From contig CANCYO010000054.1 of the NCBI GenBank assembly GCA_947382415.1, forward strand, positions 1-20,096: a stretch of 20,096 bases of DNA, written 5' to 3'. Below are positions 6,686 to 13,941 of this stretch, piece after piece (the stretch's first letter is position 1; every line of letters starts with the position of its first letter). Source of the DNA: an uncultured Lachnospiraceae bacterium. Lineage in GTDB: Bacteria; Bacillota; Clostridia; Lachnospirales; Lachnospiraceae. The notes below the pieces were generated by a model, which worked only from the letters and a program-made list of their open reading frames with translations, did not search any database and was not told the DNA's origin. A program made the position numbers and the translations under genes.

Positions 6686-8005
6686 ATGGCGAAGTTGACT
6701 TTTGTGGGAGGGATACATCCCTATGACGGCAAGGATCTGTCCAAGGATAAGCCGATCCGGGAAGTGCTTCCTGAGGGAGAGATGGTGTATCCGCTGTCCC
6801 AGCATATCGGCGCGCCGGCCAAGCCCATTGTGCAAAAGGGGGACAGGGTATTAGCCGGGCAGAAGATTGCTGAGAGCGGCGGTTTTGTGTCTGCGGCGGT
6901 CTTTGCTTCCGTGTCGGGAACCGTGAAGAGCATCGAGCCCAGACGGGTGGCGTCGGGAGACATGGTGATGAGTATTGTCCTCGACAATGACAGGCTTTAT
7001 GAGGAGCTTCCTGCGGCAGCGGTAAAGCCTCTGGAGGAGATGTCAAAGGAAGAGATACTGACTGCGGTGCGGGAGGCCGGAATCGTGGGTATGGGCGGAG
7101 CGGGATTTCCCACCCATGTGAAGCTTTCCCCTCCGAAACCGGAAAAGATTGATTATGTGATAGCCAACTGTGCGGAGTGCGAACCGTATCTGACCAGCGA
7201 TTACAGGAGGATGCTGGAGGAGCCGGAGAAGCTGATCGGCGGTATGAAAGCGATCCTGCAGCTTTTTGACAAAGCACAGGGGATTTTGGCGGTTGAGGAC
7301 AACAAACCTGATTGTATCAGGCTTCTGCGGGAGCTGACAAAGGACGAGAAGAGGATCAGTGTCAAAGCGCTGACAACCAAATATCCACAGGGCGGAGAGC
7401 GCCTTCTGATCTATGCCACCACAGGGAGAAAGATTAATTCCACCATGCTGCCTGCGGATGTGGGCTGTGTGGTAAACAATGTGGACACCATGGTGGCAGT
7501 ACATCGCGCGGTGACGGAGGGAAGGCCTCTGACGGAGCGCATCGTGACTCTGACCGGAGATGCCATGAAGAATCCCTGCAACTACCGTGTGCGCATCGGT
7601 ATGAGCTATCAGGAGCTGCTGGATGCGGCGGGCGGTTTCCGGGTGCAGCCGGAGAAGGTGATCTGCGGCGGGCCCATGATGGGCATGGCCCTGTTTGATC
7701 TGAATATACCGACTACCAAGACGGCCACGGCGCTGTTGGCGCTGTCGAAGGATGAGGTCTCCGCCATGGAGCCGGGGCCCTGCATCAATTGCGGGCGCTG
7801 TCTGGAGGTGTGCCCGGGGAGAGTGATGCCCAGCAGGCTTGCGGACTGTGCGGAGCATTTTGACGAGGAAGCTTTTCTGGAATACAACGGAATGGAGTGC
7901 TGTGAGTGCGGCTGCTGCAGTTATATCTGTCCGGCCAGACGCCCGCTCACTCAGGAAATTAAATCCATGCGCAAGCTTCTGCTTGCCAAAAAGAAAAAGA
8001 AGTAG
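6686..8005 (+). CDS. rnfC: Rnf complex subunit C (NADH-binding, 2x[4Fe-4S])
   Basis: Peripheral cytoplasmic subunit where Rnf meets NAD+/NADH. The 439 residues contain the N-terminal barrel-sandwich region (about 1-110), the Complex-I 51-kDa-like nucleotide/FMN fold with GMGGAGFPTHVK at 135-146 and NCAECEPYLTSD at 161-172, an SLBB-type segment (about 285-335), and two [4Fe-4S] motifs. These are C366-C369-C372-C376 and C405-C408-C411-C415. The Lys-rich end (KKKKK) is normal for the short clostridial form, without the long Ala-rich repeat tail seen in proteobacteria. The ribosome binding site is AAAGGAAG. It is the first gene of the rnfCDGEAB operon, and rnfD follows after 11 bp. Confidence 0.97.
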   Translation: MAKLTFVGGIHPYDGKDLSKDKPIREVLPEGEMVYPLSQHIGAPAKPIVQKGDRVLAGQKIAESGGFVSAAVFASVSGTVKSIEPRRVASGDMVMSIVLDNDRLYEELPAAAVKPLEEMSKEEILTAVREAGIVGMGGAGFPTHVKLSPPKPEKIDYVIANCAECEPYLTSDYRRMLEEPEKLIGGMKAILQLFDKAQGILAVEDNKPDCIRLLRELTKDEKRISVKALTTKYPQGGERLLIYATTGRKINSTMLPADVGCVVNNVDTMVAVHRAVTEGRPLTERIVTLTGDAMKNPCNYRVRIGMSYQELLDAAGGFRVQPEKVICGGPMMGMALFDLNIPTTKTATALLALSKDEVSAMEPGPCINCGRCLEVCPGRVMPSRLADCAEHFDEEAFLEYNGMECCECGCCSYICPARRPLTQEIKSMRKLLLAKKKKK

Positions 8006-8016
8006 GAGGGGGCAGC

Positions 8017-8997
8017 ATGAGCGAAGAGAAGAAAATGCTTAAGGTTTCGTCGAATCCCCATATCCGCTCCCGTGTGAGCACCTCCGGCATCATGCTTGCC
8101 GTGGTGCTGGCGCTTCTGCCTGCCGCGGGTTACGGCATCTACAATTTCGGCCCGCGGGCGCTTGCGGTGATCGGTGTGACTGTGGCTGCCACTGTACTCA
8201 CGGAGGCGGTCTATGGATTCTGCCGGAAGAAGACCACTGTGACGGACCTGTCTGCGGTGGTCACCGGGCTTTTGCTGGCATTGAATCTGCCGGTGAATCT
8301 GCCGCTTTGGATGGCGGCTCTGGGCGGCGTGTTTGCCATTTTGGCAGCGAAATTATTGTTTGGCGGACTGGGACAGAATTTTATGAATCCGGCGCTGGCG
8401 GGCAGATGCTTTTTATTGATCTCTTTCCCGAAGCAGATGACGGATTTTAGCACTGCCGGAGGTTCTTTTGCAGGGATCACCTGGGATGCCTACACGGGAG
8501 CGACTCCCCTTGTGGCGTTGAAGGCGGGAGAGAGTGTGAATGTAATGGATATGATCGTGGGGCGCGTGGGCGGAACCATCGGCGAGACCTCCATGATCGC
8601 TATCGTGGCGGGAGCCTGTATTTTGCTGCTGCTTGGTATCATCGATCTGAGAGTACCCGGGAGCTATCTGATCTCCTTTGTGATCTTTGTGGGGATTTTT
8701 GGCGGCCGGGGTTTTGATCCTGCTTATCTGTCGGCGCAGCTTGCGGGCGGCGGACTGATGCTGGGTGCGTTCTTTATGGCCACGGACTATGTGACCAGAC
8801 CAATCACCGTAAAGGGGCAGTATGTGTTCGGTATTTTTCTGGGGATTATGACGGGAATCTTCCGTATCTTCGGTCCCGGGGCAGAGGGCGTATCCTACGC
8901 GATCATTCTGGGCAATCTTCTGGTGCCTCTGATCGAGAAGGTTACAAGGCCCAGAGCCTTCGGTTTCAGGAAGGGAGGAAAAGCCCATGAAGCGTAG
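8017..8997 (+). CDS. rnfD: Rnf complex subunit D (membrane, covalent FMN)
   Basis: Integral membrane subunit of 326 residues with roughly ten hydrophobic helices, homologous to NqrB. The covalent FMN site is TGATPL, with the acceptor T163, in the loop after FAGITWDAY. Other conserved stretches are LNLPVNLPLW (89-98) and GGLGQNFMNPALAGR (116-130). ApbE normally attaches the FMN by a phosphoester bond; no apbE is in this window. The start follows AGGAGGGGGC at 8004-8013. It overlaps rnfG by 11 bp, suggesting coupled translation and equal subunit amounts. Confidence 0.96.
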   Translation: MSEEKKMLKVSSNPHIRSRVSTSGIMLAVVLALLPAAGYGIYNFGPRALAVIGVTVAATVLTEAVYGFCRKKTTVTDLSAVVTGLLLALNLPVNLPLWMAALGGVFAILAAKLLFGGLGQNFMNPALAGRCFLLISFPKQMTDFSTAGGSFAGITWDAYTGATPLVALKAGESVNVMDMIVGRVGGTIGETSMIAIVAGACILLLLGIIDLRVPGSYLISFVIFVGIFGGRGFDPAYLSAQLAGGGLMLGAFFMATDYVTRPITVKGQYVFGIFLGIMTGIFRIFGPGAEGVSYAIILGNLLVPLIEKVTRPRAFGFRKGGKAHEA

Positions 8998-9613
8998 ATC
9001 GGATGTAGCGGTGATGTGGAAGGAAGCCGGCATTTTGTTTGCGATTACATTGATCGCCGGTATTTTGCTGGGCTTTGTGTACGAGCTGACTAAGGAGCCT
9101 ATCCGTATTCAGCAGGAAAAGGCTGTGCAGGAGGCCTGTGCGGCGGTATTTCCCGATGAGAAGGATGCCCGGTTTCGGGAGATCGGTCCGGAGGCCGTAA
9201 GTCTTGAGGGAGCAAAGCTGCCTCAGGGCGTGGCGATCGGCTCAATATATGAGGCGTCAGACCAAAGCGGACAGTTTCTGGGCTATGTGGTGGAATCCAC
9301 CTCCACTCAGGGCTATGGAGGAAATATCGTACTCTATGTAGGCGTGGCTGAAGACGGAACCGTGGGCGGTGTATCGATCCTTGATATCTCGGAGACGGCG
9401 GGACTTGGAATGGAGGCTCCAAAGGTGCTTGCGCCGCAGTTTGCCGGGAAGCGGGTGGAGCAGTTTACCTACACCAAAGCGGGAAGCCGGACAGATTCCG
9501 AGGTAGATGCCATCAGCGCGGCCACCGTCACTACCAAAGCTGTGGTGAATGCGGTGAACGGCGCTCTGGAGACGGCGAGGATTTTAATGCAGGGAGGTGG
9601 CATGCATGAGTGA
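8987..9613 (+). CDS. rnfG: Rnf complex subunit G (extracytoplasmic, covalent FMN)
   Basis: A 208-residue protein with one N-terminal membrane helix (about 13-32) and an extracytoplasmic FMN-binding domain related to NqrC. The flavinylation motif is D174-A-I-S177-A-A-T180, fitting the Dxx(S/T)GAT rule except that the usual Gly is Ala. T180 is the expected FMN acceptor. ETAGLGMEAP at 136-145 is the conserved strand-loop seen in RnfG/NqrC. The start is supported by GGGAGG within the last codons of rnfD, and the gene's end overlaps rnfE by 8 bp. In Rnf it passes electrons between the RnfD flavin and the RnfA/E iron-sulfur site. Confidence 0.95.
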   Translation: MKRRSDVAVMWKEAGILFAITLIAGILLGFVYELTKEPIRIQQEKAVQEACAAVFPDEKDARFREIGPEAVSLEGAKLPQGVAIGSIYEASDQSGQFLGYVVESTSTQGYGGNIVLYVGVAEDGTVGGVSILDISETAGLGMEAPKVLAPQFAGKRVEQFTYTKAGSRTDSEVDAISAATVTTKAVVNAVNGALETARILMQGGGMHE

Positions 9614-10472
9614 CACGAGACTGACTGCAGACAGACCTGCGGAGAGACTTTATAACGGACTGGTCAGAGAGAATCCCACCTTTGTGCTGATGCTGGGTAT
9701 GTGTCCCACCCTGGCGGTGACGGTCTCTGCCGTCAACGGTCTGGGTATGGGGCTGACCACCACGGCGGTACTGATGTTGAGCAATCTGATGATCTCCCTG
9801 CTCAGAAAGGTGATTCCCGGGAGAGTGCGTATTCCGGCGTTTATCGTGATCATAGCATCCTTCGTGACCATTGTGCAGTTACTGCTGGAGGCGTATCTGC
9901 CTGCCCTGAACAAGTCGCTTGGCGTATATATTCCGTTGATCGTAGTGAACTGTATCATACTGGGAAGGGCGGAGAGCTATGCATATTCCCATTCGCCCAT
10001 CGCTTCCCTGTTCGACGGTCTGGGCATGGGGCTGGGCTTCTCCGTTGCGCTTACCTGCATCGGAGCAGTGCGGGAGCTTCTGGGAGCAGGGAAATTATTC
10101 GGTATGCAGATTCTGCCCGATAGTTTCACGCCCATCAGTATCTTTGGCCTGGCGCCGGGGGCGTTCTTCGTGCTGGCGGGACTGACTGCGCTCCAGAATG
10201 TGTGGAAGAGCAAAAGACAGGTCAAAGCGCCGGTATCGGCCATTGACAGCGATTCTGTTGGAACGGAGAGCGTAGAGCAGAACGGCGCTGCTTTTGCAGA
10301 TCAGTCGCTTCCCGCAGGCTGTGTGCAGAACTGTGCGGCCTGCGGTGAAAGCGGCTGCGGTGCCCACGGCAGATTTTACGACGATAAATACAGGGACCAC
10401 AAGTCGGATAAGTCTGACAAGTCCGACGAGGACGGTCTGACCATCATCGAGCTGGAAGAGGAGGAGTGTTAA
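9606..10472 (+). CDS. rnfE: Rnf complex subunit E with Cys-rich acidic C-terminal extension
   Basis: Integral membrane subunit paired with RnfA. The first 200 of 288 residues are the standard six-helix RnfE core, with Cys in GMCPTLAVT (C33) and VVNCIILGRAE (C116), the positions thought to hold the RnfA/E [2Fe-2S] cluster. From about 204 a hydrophilic tail of roughly 85 residues follows. It has C239, C243, C246 and C251 within 13 residues, then KSDKSDKSDED and an acidic end with a final Cys (EEEEC). Ordinary RnfE proteins are shorter. The ATG at 9606 is chosen over the GTG at 9597 because GGGAGGTGG (9592-9600) is correctly spaced for it and would overlap the earlier start. Confidence 0.94.
   Translation: MSDTRLTADRPAERLYNGLVRENPTFVLMLGMCPTLAVTVSAVNGLGMGLTTTAVLMLSNLMISLLRKVIPGRVRIPAFIVIIASFVTIVQLLLEAYLPALNKSLGVYIPLIVVNCIILGRAESYAYSHSPIASLFDGLGMGLGFSVALTCIGAVRELLGAGKLFGMQILPDSFTPISIFGLAPGAFFVLAGLTALQNVWKSKRQVKAPVSAIDSDSVGTESVEQNGAAFADQSLPAGCVQNCAACGESGCGAHGRFYDDKYRDHKSDKSDKSDEDGLTIIELEEEEC
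10401..10427 (+). repeat. Three tandem 9-bp repeats in the RnfE tail
   Basis: Three copies of AAGTCNGAY encode Lys-Ser-Asp three times in the charged tail of RnfE. Third positions differ between copies, so the repeat is maintained at protein level rather than being a fresh slippage product. Confidence 0.8.
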
Positions 10473-11057
10473 ATGGATCATGTAAAAGAACTTCTTGTCA
10501 TTTTGATCAGCTCGTCTCTGGTGAGCAATGTGGTGCTGAGTCAGTTTTTGGGACTCTGTCCGTTTCTGGGCGTCTCAAAGAAGATTAAGACGGCTGCAGG
10601 CATGGGCACGGCAGTGATCTTTGTCATCACGCTGGCCAGCGCGGTGGCGGGTCTGATCTACAAATTTGTACTGCAGAAGCTGGGCATTGAATATCTTCAG
10701 ACGATTGTATTTATTCTGGTGATAGCGGCGCTGGTGCAGTTTGTGGAGATGTTTCTGCGCAGATATATGCCTGCGCTCTATGAGTCGCTGGGGGTTTATC
10801 TGCCCCTGATCACAACCAACTGTGCGGTGCTGGGGGTTGCCCTCACGAATGTACAGCGGGAATACGGGATTCTCACCGGGATTCTGAACGGCTTTGGCAC
10901 AGCGGTGGGATTTACCGTCGCCATTGTGATTTTGGCCGGTCTGCGGGAGAAGATGGAGTACAATGACGTCCCCAGGGCGTTTCAGGGTATGCCCATGGTC
11001 CTTTTGACGGCAGGATTGATGGCCATTGCTTTCTGCGGCTTTTCGGGGCTGTTATAG
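10473..11057 (+). CDS. rnfA: Rnf complex subunit A
   Basis: Integral membrane subunit, 194 residues, six predicted helices, homologous to NqrE and to RnfE. Conserved cysteines C29 (LGLCPFLGVSKK) and C117 (ITTNCAVLG) are where RnfA and RnfE, in inverted orientation, are believed to hold a [2Fe-2S] cluster in the membrane. YESLGVYLPLITTNC at 103-117 is the most conserved stretch. The ATG directly abuts the rnfE stop, with GAGGAGG in the rnfE tail as the likely ribosome binding site. About 40 bp separates it from rnfB. Confidence 0.97.
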   Translation: MDHVKELLVILISSSLVSNVVLSQFLGLCPFLGVSKKIKTAAGMGTAVIFVITLASAVAGLIYKFVLQKLGIEYLQTIVFILVIAALVQFVEMFLRRYMPALYESLGVYLPLITTNCAVLGVALTNVQREYGILTGILNGFGTAVGFTVAIVILAGLREKMEYNDVPRAFQGMPMVLLTAGLMAIAFCGFSGLL

Positions 11058-11096
11058 AGTTTTTATGGCGTTACTATAGTTGGGAGTGTGACGATA

Positions 11097-11894
11097 ATGA
11101 GTGTGACGGGAATGATTGCTGCAGCCGCGGTAGTGGGCTTTACAGGGATTTTTGTAGGCCTTTTTCTGGGGATTGCAGGTCTGAAATTCAAAGTGGAAGT
11201 GGATGAGCGGGAGGAAGCCGTGTTGGCGGTGCTCCCCGGCAACAACTGCGGAGGCTGCGGCTATGCGGGCTGTTCCGGGCTTGCCGCGGCTATCGCAAAG
11301 GGTGAGGCAGCCGTGGATGCGTGTCCGGTGGGAGGTGCCCCGGTGGGAAGCCGGATAGCCGCCATCATGGGCGTGGAGGCTGCGGGTACGGAGCGGCAGG
11401 TGGCCTTTGTGCATTGTCAGGGCGACTGTGAGCGGGCAGGGGTTGATTATGATTACACGGGCGTGGAGGATTGCCGCGTCATGGCATTTGTGCCGGGGGG
11501 CGGCCCCAAATCCTGCAGCAGCGGATGCATGGGATACGGGAGCTGCGTGAAGGCCTGCCCCTTTGACGCCATTCATGTGGAAAACGGCGTAGCGGTGGTG
11601 GACAGGGAGAAGTGTAAGGCCTGCGGGAAATGTGTGGAGGCCTGTCCCAAACACCTGATCTCGCTGATTCCTTATCAGGCCTCAACGGAGGTGGCCTGCA
11701 AGTCTACGGACAAGGGGCCGGTGACCATGAAGGCCTGTAAGGCGGGCTGCATCGGCTGCGGAATCTGTGTGAAAAACTGTCCTGCCCAGGCGGTGACAGT
11801 GACGGAGTTCCATGCGCAGATCGATCAGGAGAAGTGTACGGGCTGCGGCGTCTGTGCAGAAAAGTGCCCGAAGAAAGCAATCGTGAGATTTTGA
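11097..11894 (+). CDS. rnfB: Rnf complex subunit B (polyferredoxin, ferredoxin-binding)
   Basis: Entry point for electrons from reduced ferredoxin. In 265 residues there is an N-terminal membrane helix (about 5-28), the Fes-type motif NNCGGCGYAGCSG with a fourth Cys (C51, C54, C59, C76), and then four ferredoxin-type cysteine sets: CSSGCMGYGSCVKAC, CKACGKCVEAC, CIGCGICVKNC and CTGCGVCAEKC. Further cysteines at HCQGDC (about 107-111) and EDC (126) precede these sets. This polyferredoxin layout is typical of clostridial Rnf. The ATG at 11097 is preferred over a GTG at 11088, because GGGAG at 11082-11086 lies ten bases before the ATG but only one base before the GTG. It is the last classical rnf gene. 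Confidence 0.96.
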   Translation: MSVTGMIAAAAVVGFTGIFVGLFLGIAGLKFKVEVDEREEAVLAVLPGNNCGGCGYAGCSGLAAAIAKGEAAVDACPVGGAPVGSRIAAIMGVEAAGTERQVAFVHCQGDCERAGVDYDYTGVEDCRVMAFVPGGGPKSCSSGCMGYGSCVKACPFDAIHVENGVAVVDREKCKACGKCVEACPKHLISLIPYQASTEVACKSTDKGPVTMKACKAGCIGCGICVKNCPAQAVTVTEFHAQIDQEKCTGCGVCAEKCPKKAIVRF

Positions 11895-11908
11895 GAGGAG
11901 ATTGACAG

Positions 11909-13030
11909 ATGCGTTTGCCTGATGAATTTGAAGAAAATAACAGCGGACTGACACCCGCCGTGCTGTCAGCTATTGTGGCGGTGACGCTGTTTGTGGGCGC
12001 GATCCTGGTCATGGTGCTTCTGATGAACAATCAGAACAAAAAAAGTCATGTGGCTGTCGGGAAAACGACGGAGGAATCCACCGAGGAATCGAGCCCCGTT
12101 GTGAGCTATCCCGATACCAACTCTCTGATATCGGGGAGTACGCTCTCCCCGGACGATCTGGATTTCTGGGATAAGTACCCGCAGCCGACGCAGGAGAGCA
12201 CGCAGGACTCCAAAGAGAGCAAGCCGTCAGAGCCGGAGACGGAGACAGTACCGGAAAACGATCCTGCCACCGACGGAAAGCACACTATGGTCAAGAACCG
12301 GGACGGCAAGGAAGAATGGGTTTTGATCAGCCCGTATCTGCCCAAGCACGAGTATGATTTCACCAAGCTGGTGCGTCAGTCCGAACTGATGAAATATTAC
12401 GAGGAGGGGCGGCAGGTTTCTTTTGTGGGGGCAGATGTCTCCAAATATGAGGACTATGTGGATTTTGTCAAATTAAAAAAGGCCGGGCTGGATTTTGTCA
12501 TGATAAGAGTGGGAGCGAGAGGTTACGGAACCGGGCAGCTTGTACTGGACGAATACTTTACAGACAATATCAAGCGGGCTTCTGACGCGGGACTGGATGT
12601 GGGCGTCTATTTCTCCTCTCAGGCCGTCACCGTGGAGGAAGCTGTGGAGGAGGCGTCCATGGTACTGGAAGCTCTGGAGGATTATAAGATAACGTATCCG
12701 GTTGCTTTTGACATGGGATTTGTGGAGAATGATAAGGCCCGCATTGAGGATCTGAGCAAGTCCGAGAAGACGGAGATCGCGAAGACTTTTCTGGATACCG
12801 TGGCGGCGGAGGGCTATATGACTTTGATCTATGGGGACAAGGAGTGGCTGATCAAGGAGATCGATATGTCCAAACTCACGGCCTATGATGTGTGGCTTTC
12901 GCAGATGCAGGATATTCCGGACTATCCCTATCGCTTTACCATGTGGCAGTATACCACATCGGCTTCCGTGGACGGCATAGCGGGTTATGCCAGCCTGAAC
13001 GTGAGCTTTATTGATTATTCTGAGAAGTAG
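11909..13030 (+). CDS. Membrane-anchored GH25-fold (lysozyme-like) protein, catalytic Glu replaced
   Basis: A 373-residue protein with a short cytoplasmic start, one transmembrane helix at about 17-39, a Ser/Thr/Glu/Pro-rich linker (about 50-125) and a GH25 muramidase-type domain (about 170-370). The family strands are visible: FVGADVSKYEDYVDF with D176, AGLDFVMIRVGARGYG, DAGLDVGVYFSSQAV and MWQYTTSASVDGIAGY. The usual DxE catalytic pair is D268-M-G270, so the expected general acid Glu is Gly (codon GGA, 12716-12718). The late Asp of the VDLN motif is Ser (ASLN). The protein may therefore bind peptidoglycan without cutting it. It starts 14 bp after rnfB, with AGAGGAG as ribosome binding site and no terminator between them, and so probably belongs to the Rnf transcript. 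Confidence 0.85.
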   Translation: MRLPDEFEENNSGLTPAVLSAIVAVTLFVGAILVMVLLMNNQNKKSHVAVGKTTEESTEESSPVVSYPDTNSLISGSTLSPDDLDFWDKYPQPTQESTQDSKESKPSEPETETVPENDPATDGKHTMVKNRDGKEEWVLISPYLPKHEYDFTKLVRQSELMKYYEEGRQVSFVGADVSKYEDYVDFVKLKKAGLDFVMIRVGARGYGTGQLVLDEYFTDNIKRASDAGLDVGVYFSSQAVTVEEAVEEASMVLEALEDYKITYPVAFDMGFVENDKARIEDLSKSEKTEIAKTFLDTVAAEGYMTLIYGDKEWLIKEIDMSKLTAYDVWLSQMQDIPDYPYRFTMWQYTTSASVDGIAGYASLNVSFIDYSEK

Positions 13031-13871
13031 CGGGACGGTAATTGAGAATCCGGGGGGAGACGGTCAGGGCCGTGTAGAGATCTGCATAGCGGCTGGGCGA
13101 CATTCCCTCGATATAGTTGGGCGTGTAGTTTTTGCGGACGCCGTTTCTATGAAGGATGTCGATAGCCTTGTTGTAGGCCACGGCGGCTTCCTCCTCGGAG
13201 GAGTACCGGCCCACCAGATAATCGCCCCGAATATGAATGCGGACAGTATAGATATGCTGTCCGTTTTTTTGTTGTGTGAGGCGGACGCCGTGATAGGCGT
13301 TCAGGATTTCCAGATTCTCTCTGCGAAAATCTGTGGGATCTCCGTTCAGAAAGCGAAAATCCCTGCCCTCCACCGCGTAGTTTTTAATGCCATACCGGGA
13401 GGCCAGGTTGATCTGCATGCCGTAATCCGCTACGAAATAGTGACTTCCCCGGCACATGATCTTGTGGGAGGAAAAATAAAAGAGGTCGTCCAGGTCAAAT
13501 TTCAGTACCCTGGACGGAGTCAGATGATAATAAAACATCCGCTTCCCCATGTAGATGGGAGTGCCGAAGTAGATGCCGTTATCCCTGAAATTCAACAGGC
13601 ACACCCATTTTTCGTAAGACAAAAGGGCGTTTTCGTCGTACTGCAAAAGGTCGACGTCCGGTCTTGTTAAAAGGTTCAGTCCTTCCAGATAGGCCCCGTG
13701 GGCCGTCTCAGGCTCCGCGAAGCTTCCCAGACTGATATGTTTATGCCTGTAGGTGAGGGATGCGCGAAAATAAGGAGTGCCATCCTTTTTTTGTGACGGA
13801 CAGACCCCTTTTAAGCATATATGCTGTCGTTTTCTGTCTGTAATTAAGCTTTCATCTGATTTGTTTTTCAT
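13008..13871 (-). CDS. AP2-domain/HNH-like DNA-binding protein
   Basis: A 287-residue protein in three parts. Residues 21-66 (KGVCPSQKKDGTPYFRASL, then ISLGSFAEPETAHGAY) look like an AP2-type three-strand-plus-helix unit. Residues 143-190 resemble the HNH segment common in phage and homing endonucleases (LNGDPTDFRRENLEIL), but the catalytic His before the NGD is absent (FRFLNGD). Residues 194-253 are a good AP2 domain: HGVRLTQ, YTVRIHI, LVGRYSSEEEAAVAYNKA. It is plausibly a domesticated HNH-AP2 homing-endonuclease relative now used for DNA binding; its target is unknown. The start at 13871 is inferred: longer reading would run into the divergent hydrolase gene, and no ribosome binding site is visible. 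The end overlaps the GH25 gene by 23 bp, tail to tail. Confidence 0.72.
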   Translation of the reverse strand: MKNKSDESLITDRKRQHICLKGVCPSQKKDGTPYFRASLTYRHKHISLGSFAEPETAHGAYLEGLNLLTRPDVDLLQYDENALLSYEKWVCLLNFRDNGIYFGTPIYMGKRMFYYHLTPSRVLKFDLDDLFYFSSHKIMCRGSHYFVADYGMQINLASRYGIKNYAVEGRDFRFLNGDPTDFRRENLEILNAYHGVRLTQQKNGQHIYTVRIHIRGDYLVGRYSSEEEAAVAYNKAIDILHRNGVRKNYTPNYIEGMSPSRYADLYTALTVSPRILNYRPATSQNNQ

Positions 13872-13878
13872 GGTTTTA

Positions 13879-13908
13879 AGTATAACATGAATCATAAAAG
13901 AAAAACAA
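13879..13908 (-). promoter_or_regulatory. Probable promoter of the AP2-domain gene
   Basis: On the minus strand TTGTTT (13903-13908) and TATACT (13879-13884) are separated by 18 bp. Only seven bases separate the -10 from the ATG, so transcription would start at or next to the start codon and the message would be nearly leaderless. That agrees with the absence of a Shine-Dalgarno sequence. Confidence 0.45.
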
Positions 13909-13941
13909 GCTGCATACATATGTTTATCGGAGGAAAACAGT

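Noticed and set aside
9597..9605. GTG start for RnfE
   Set aside because: It lies within the GGGAGGTGG ribosome binding site that serves the ATG at 9606.
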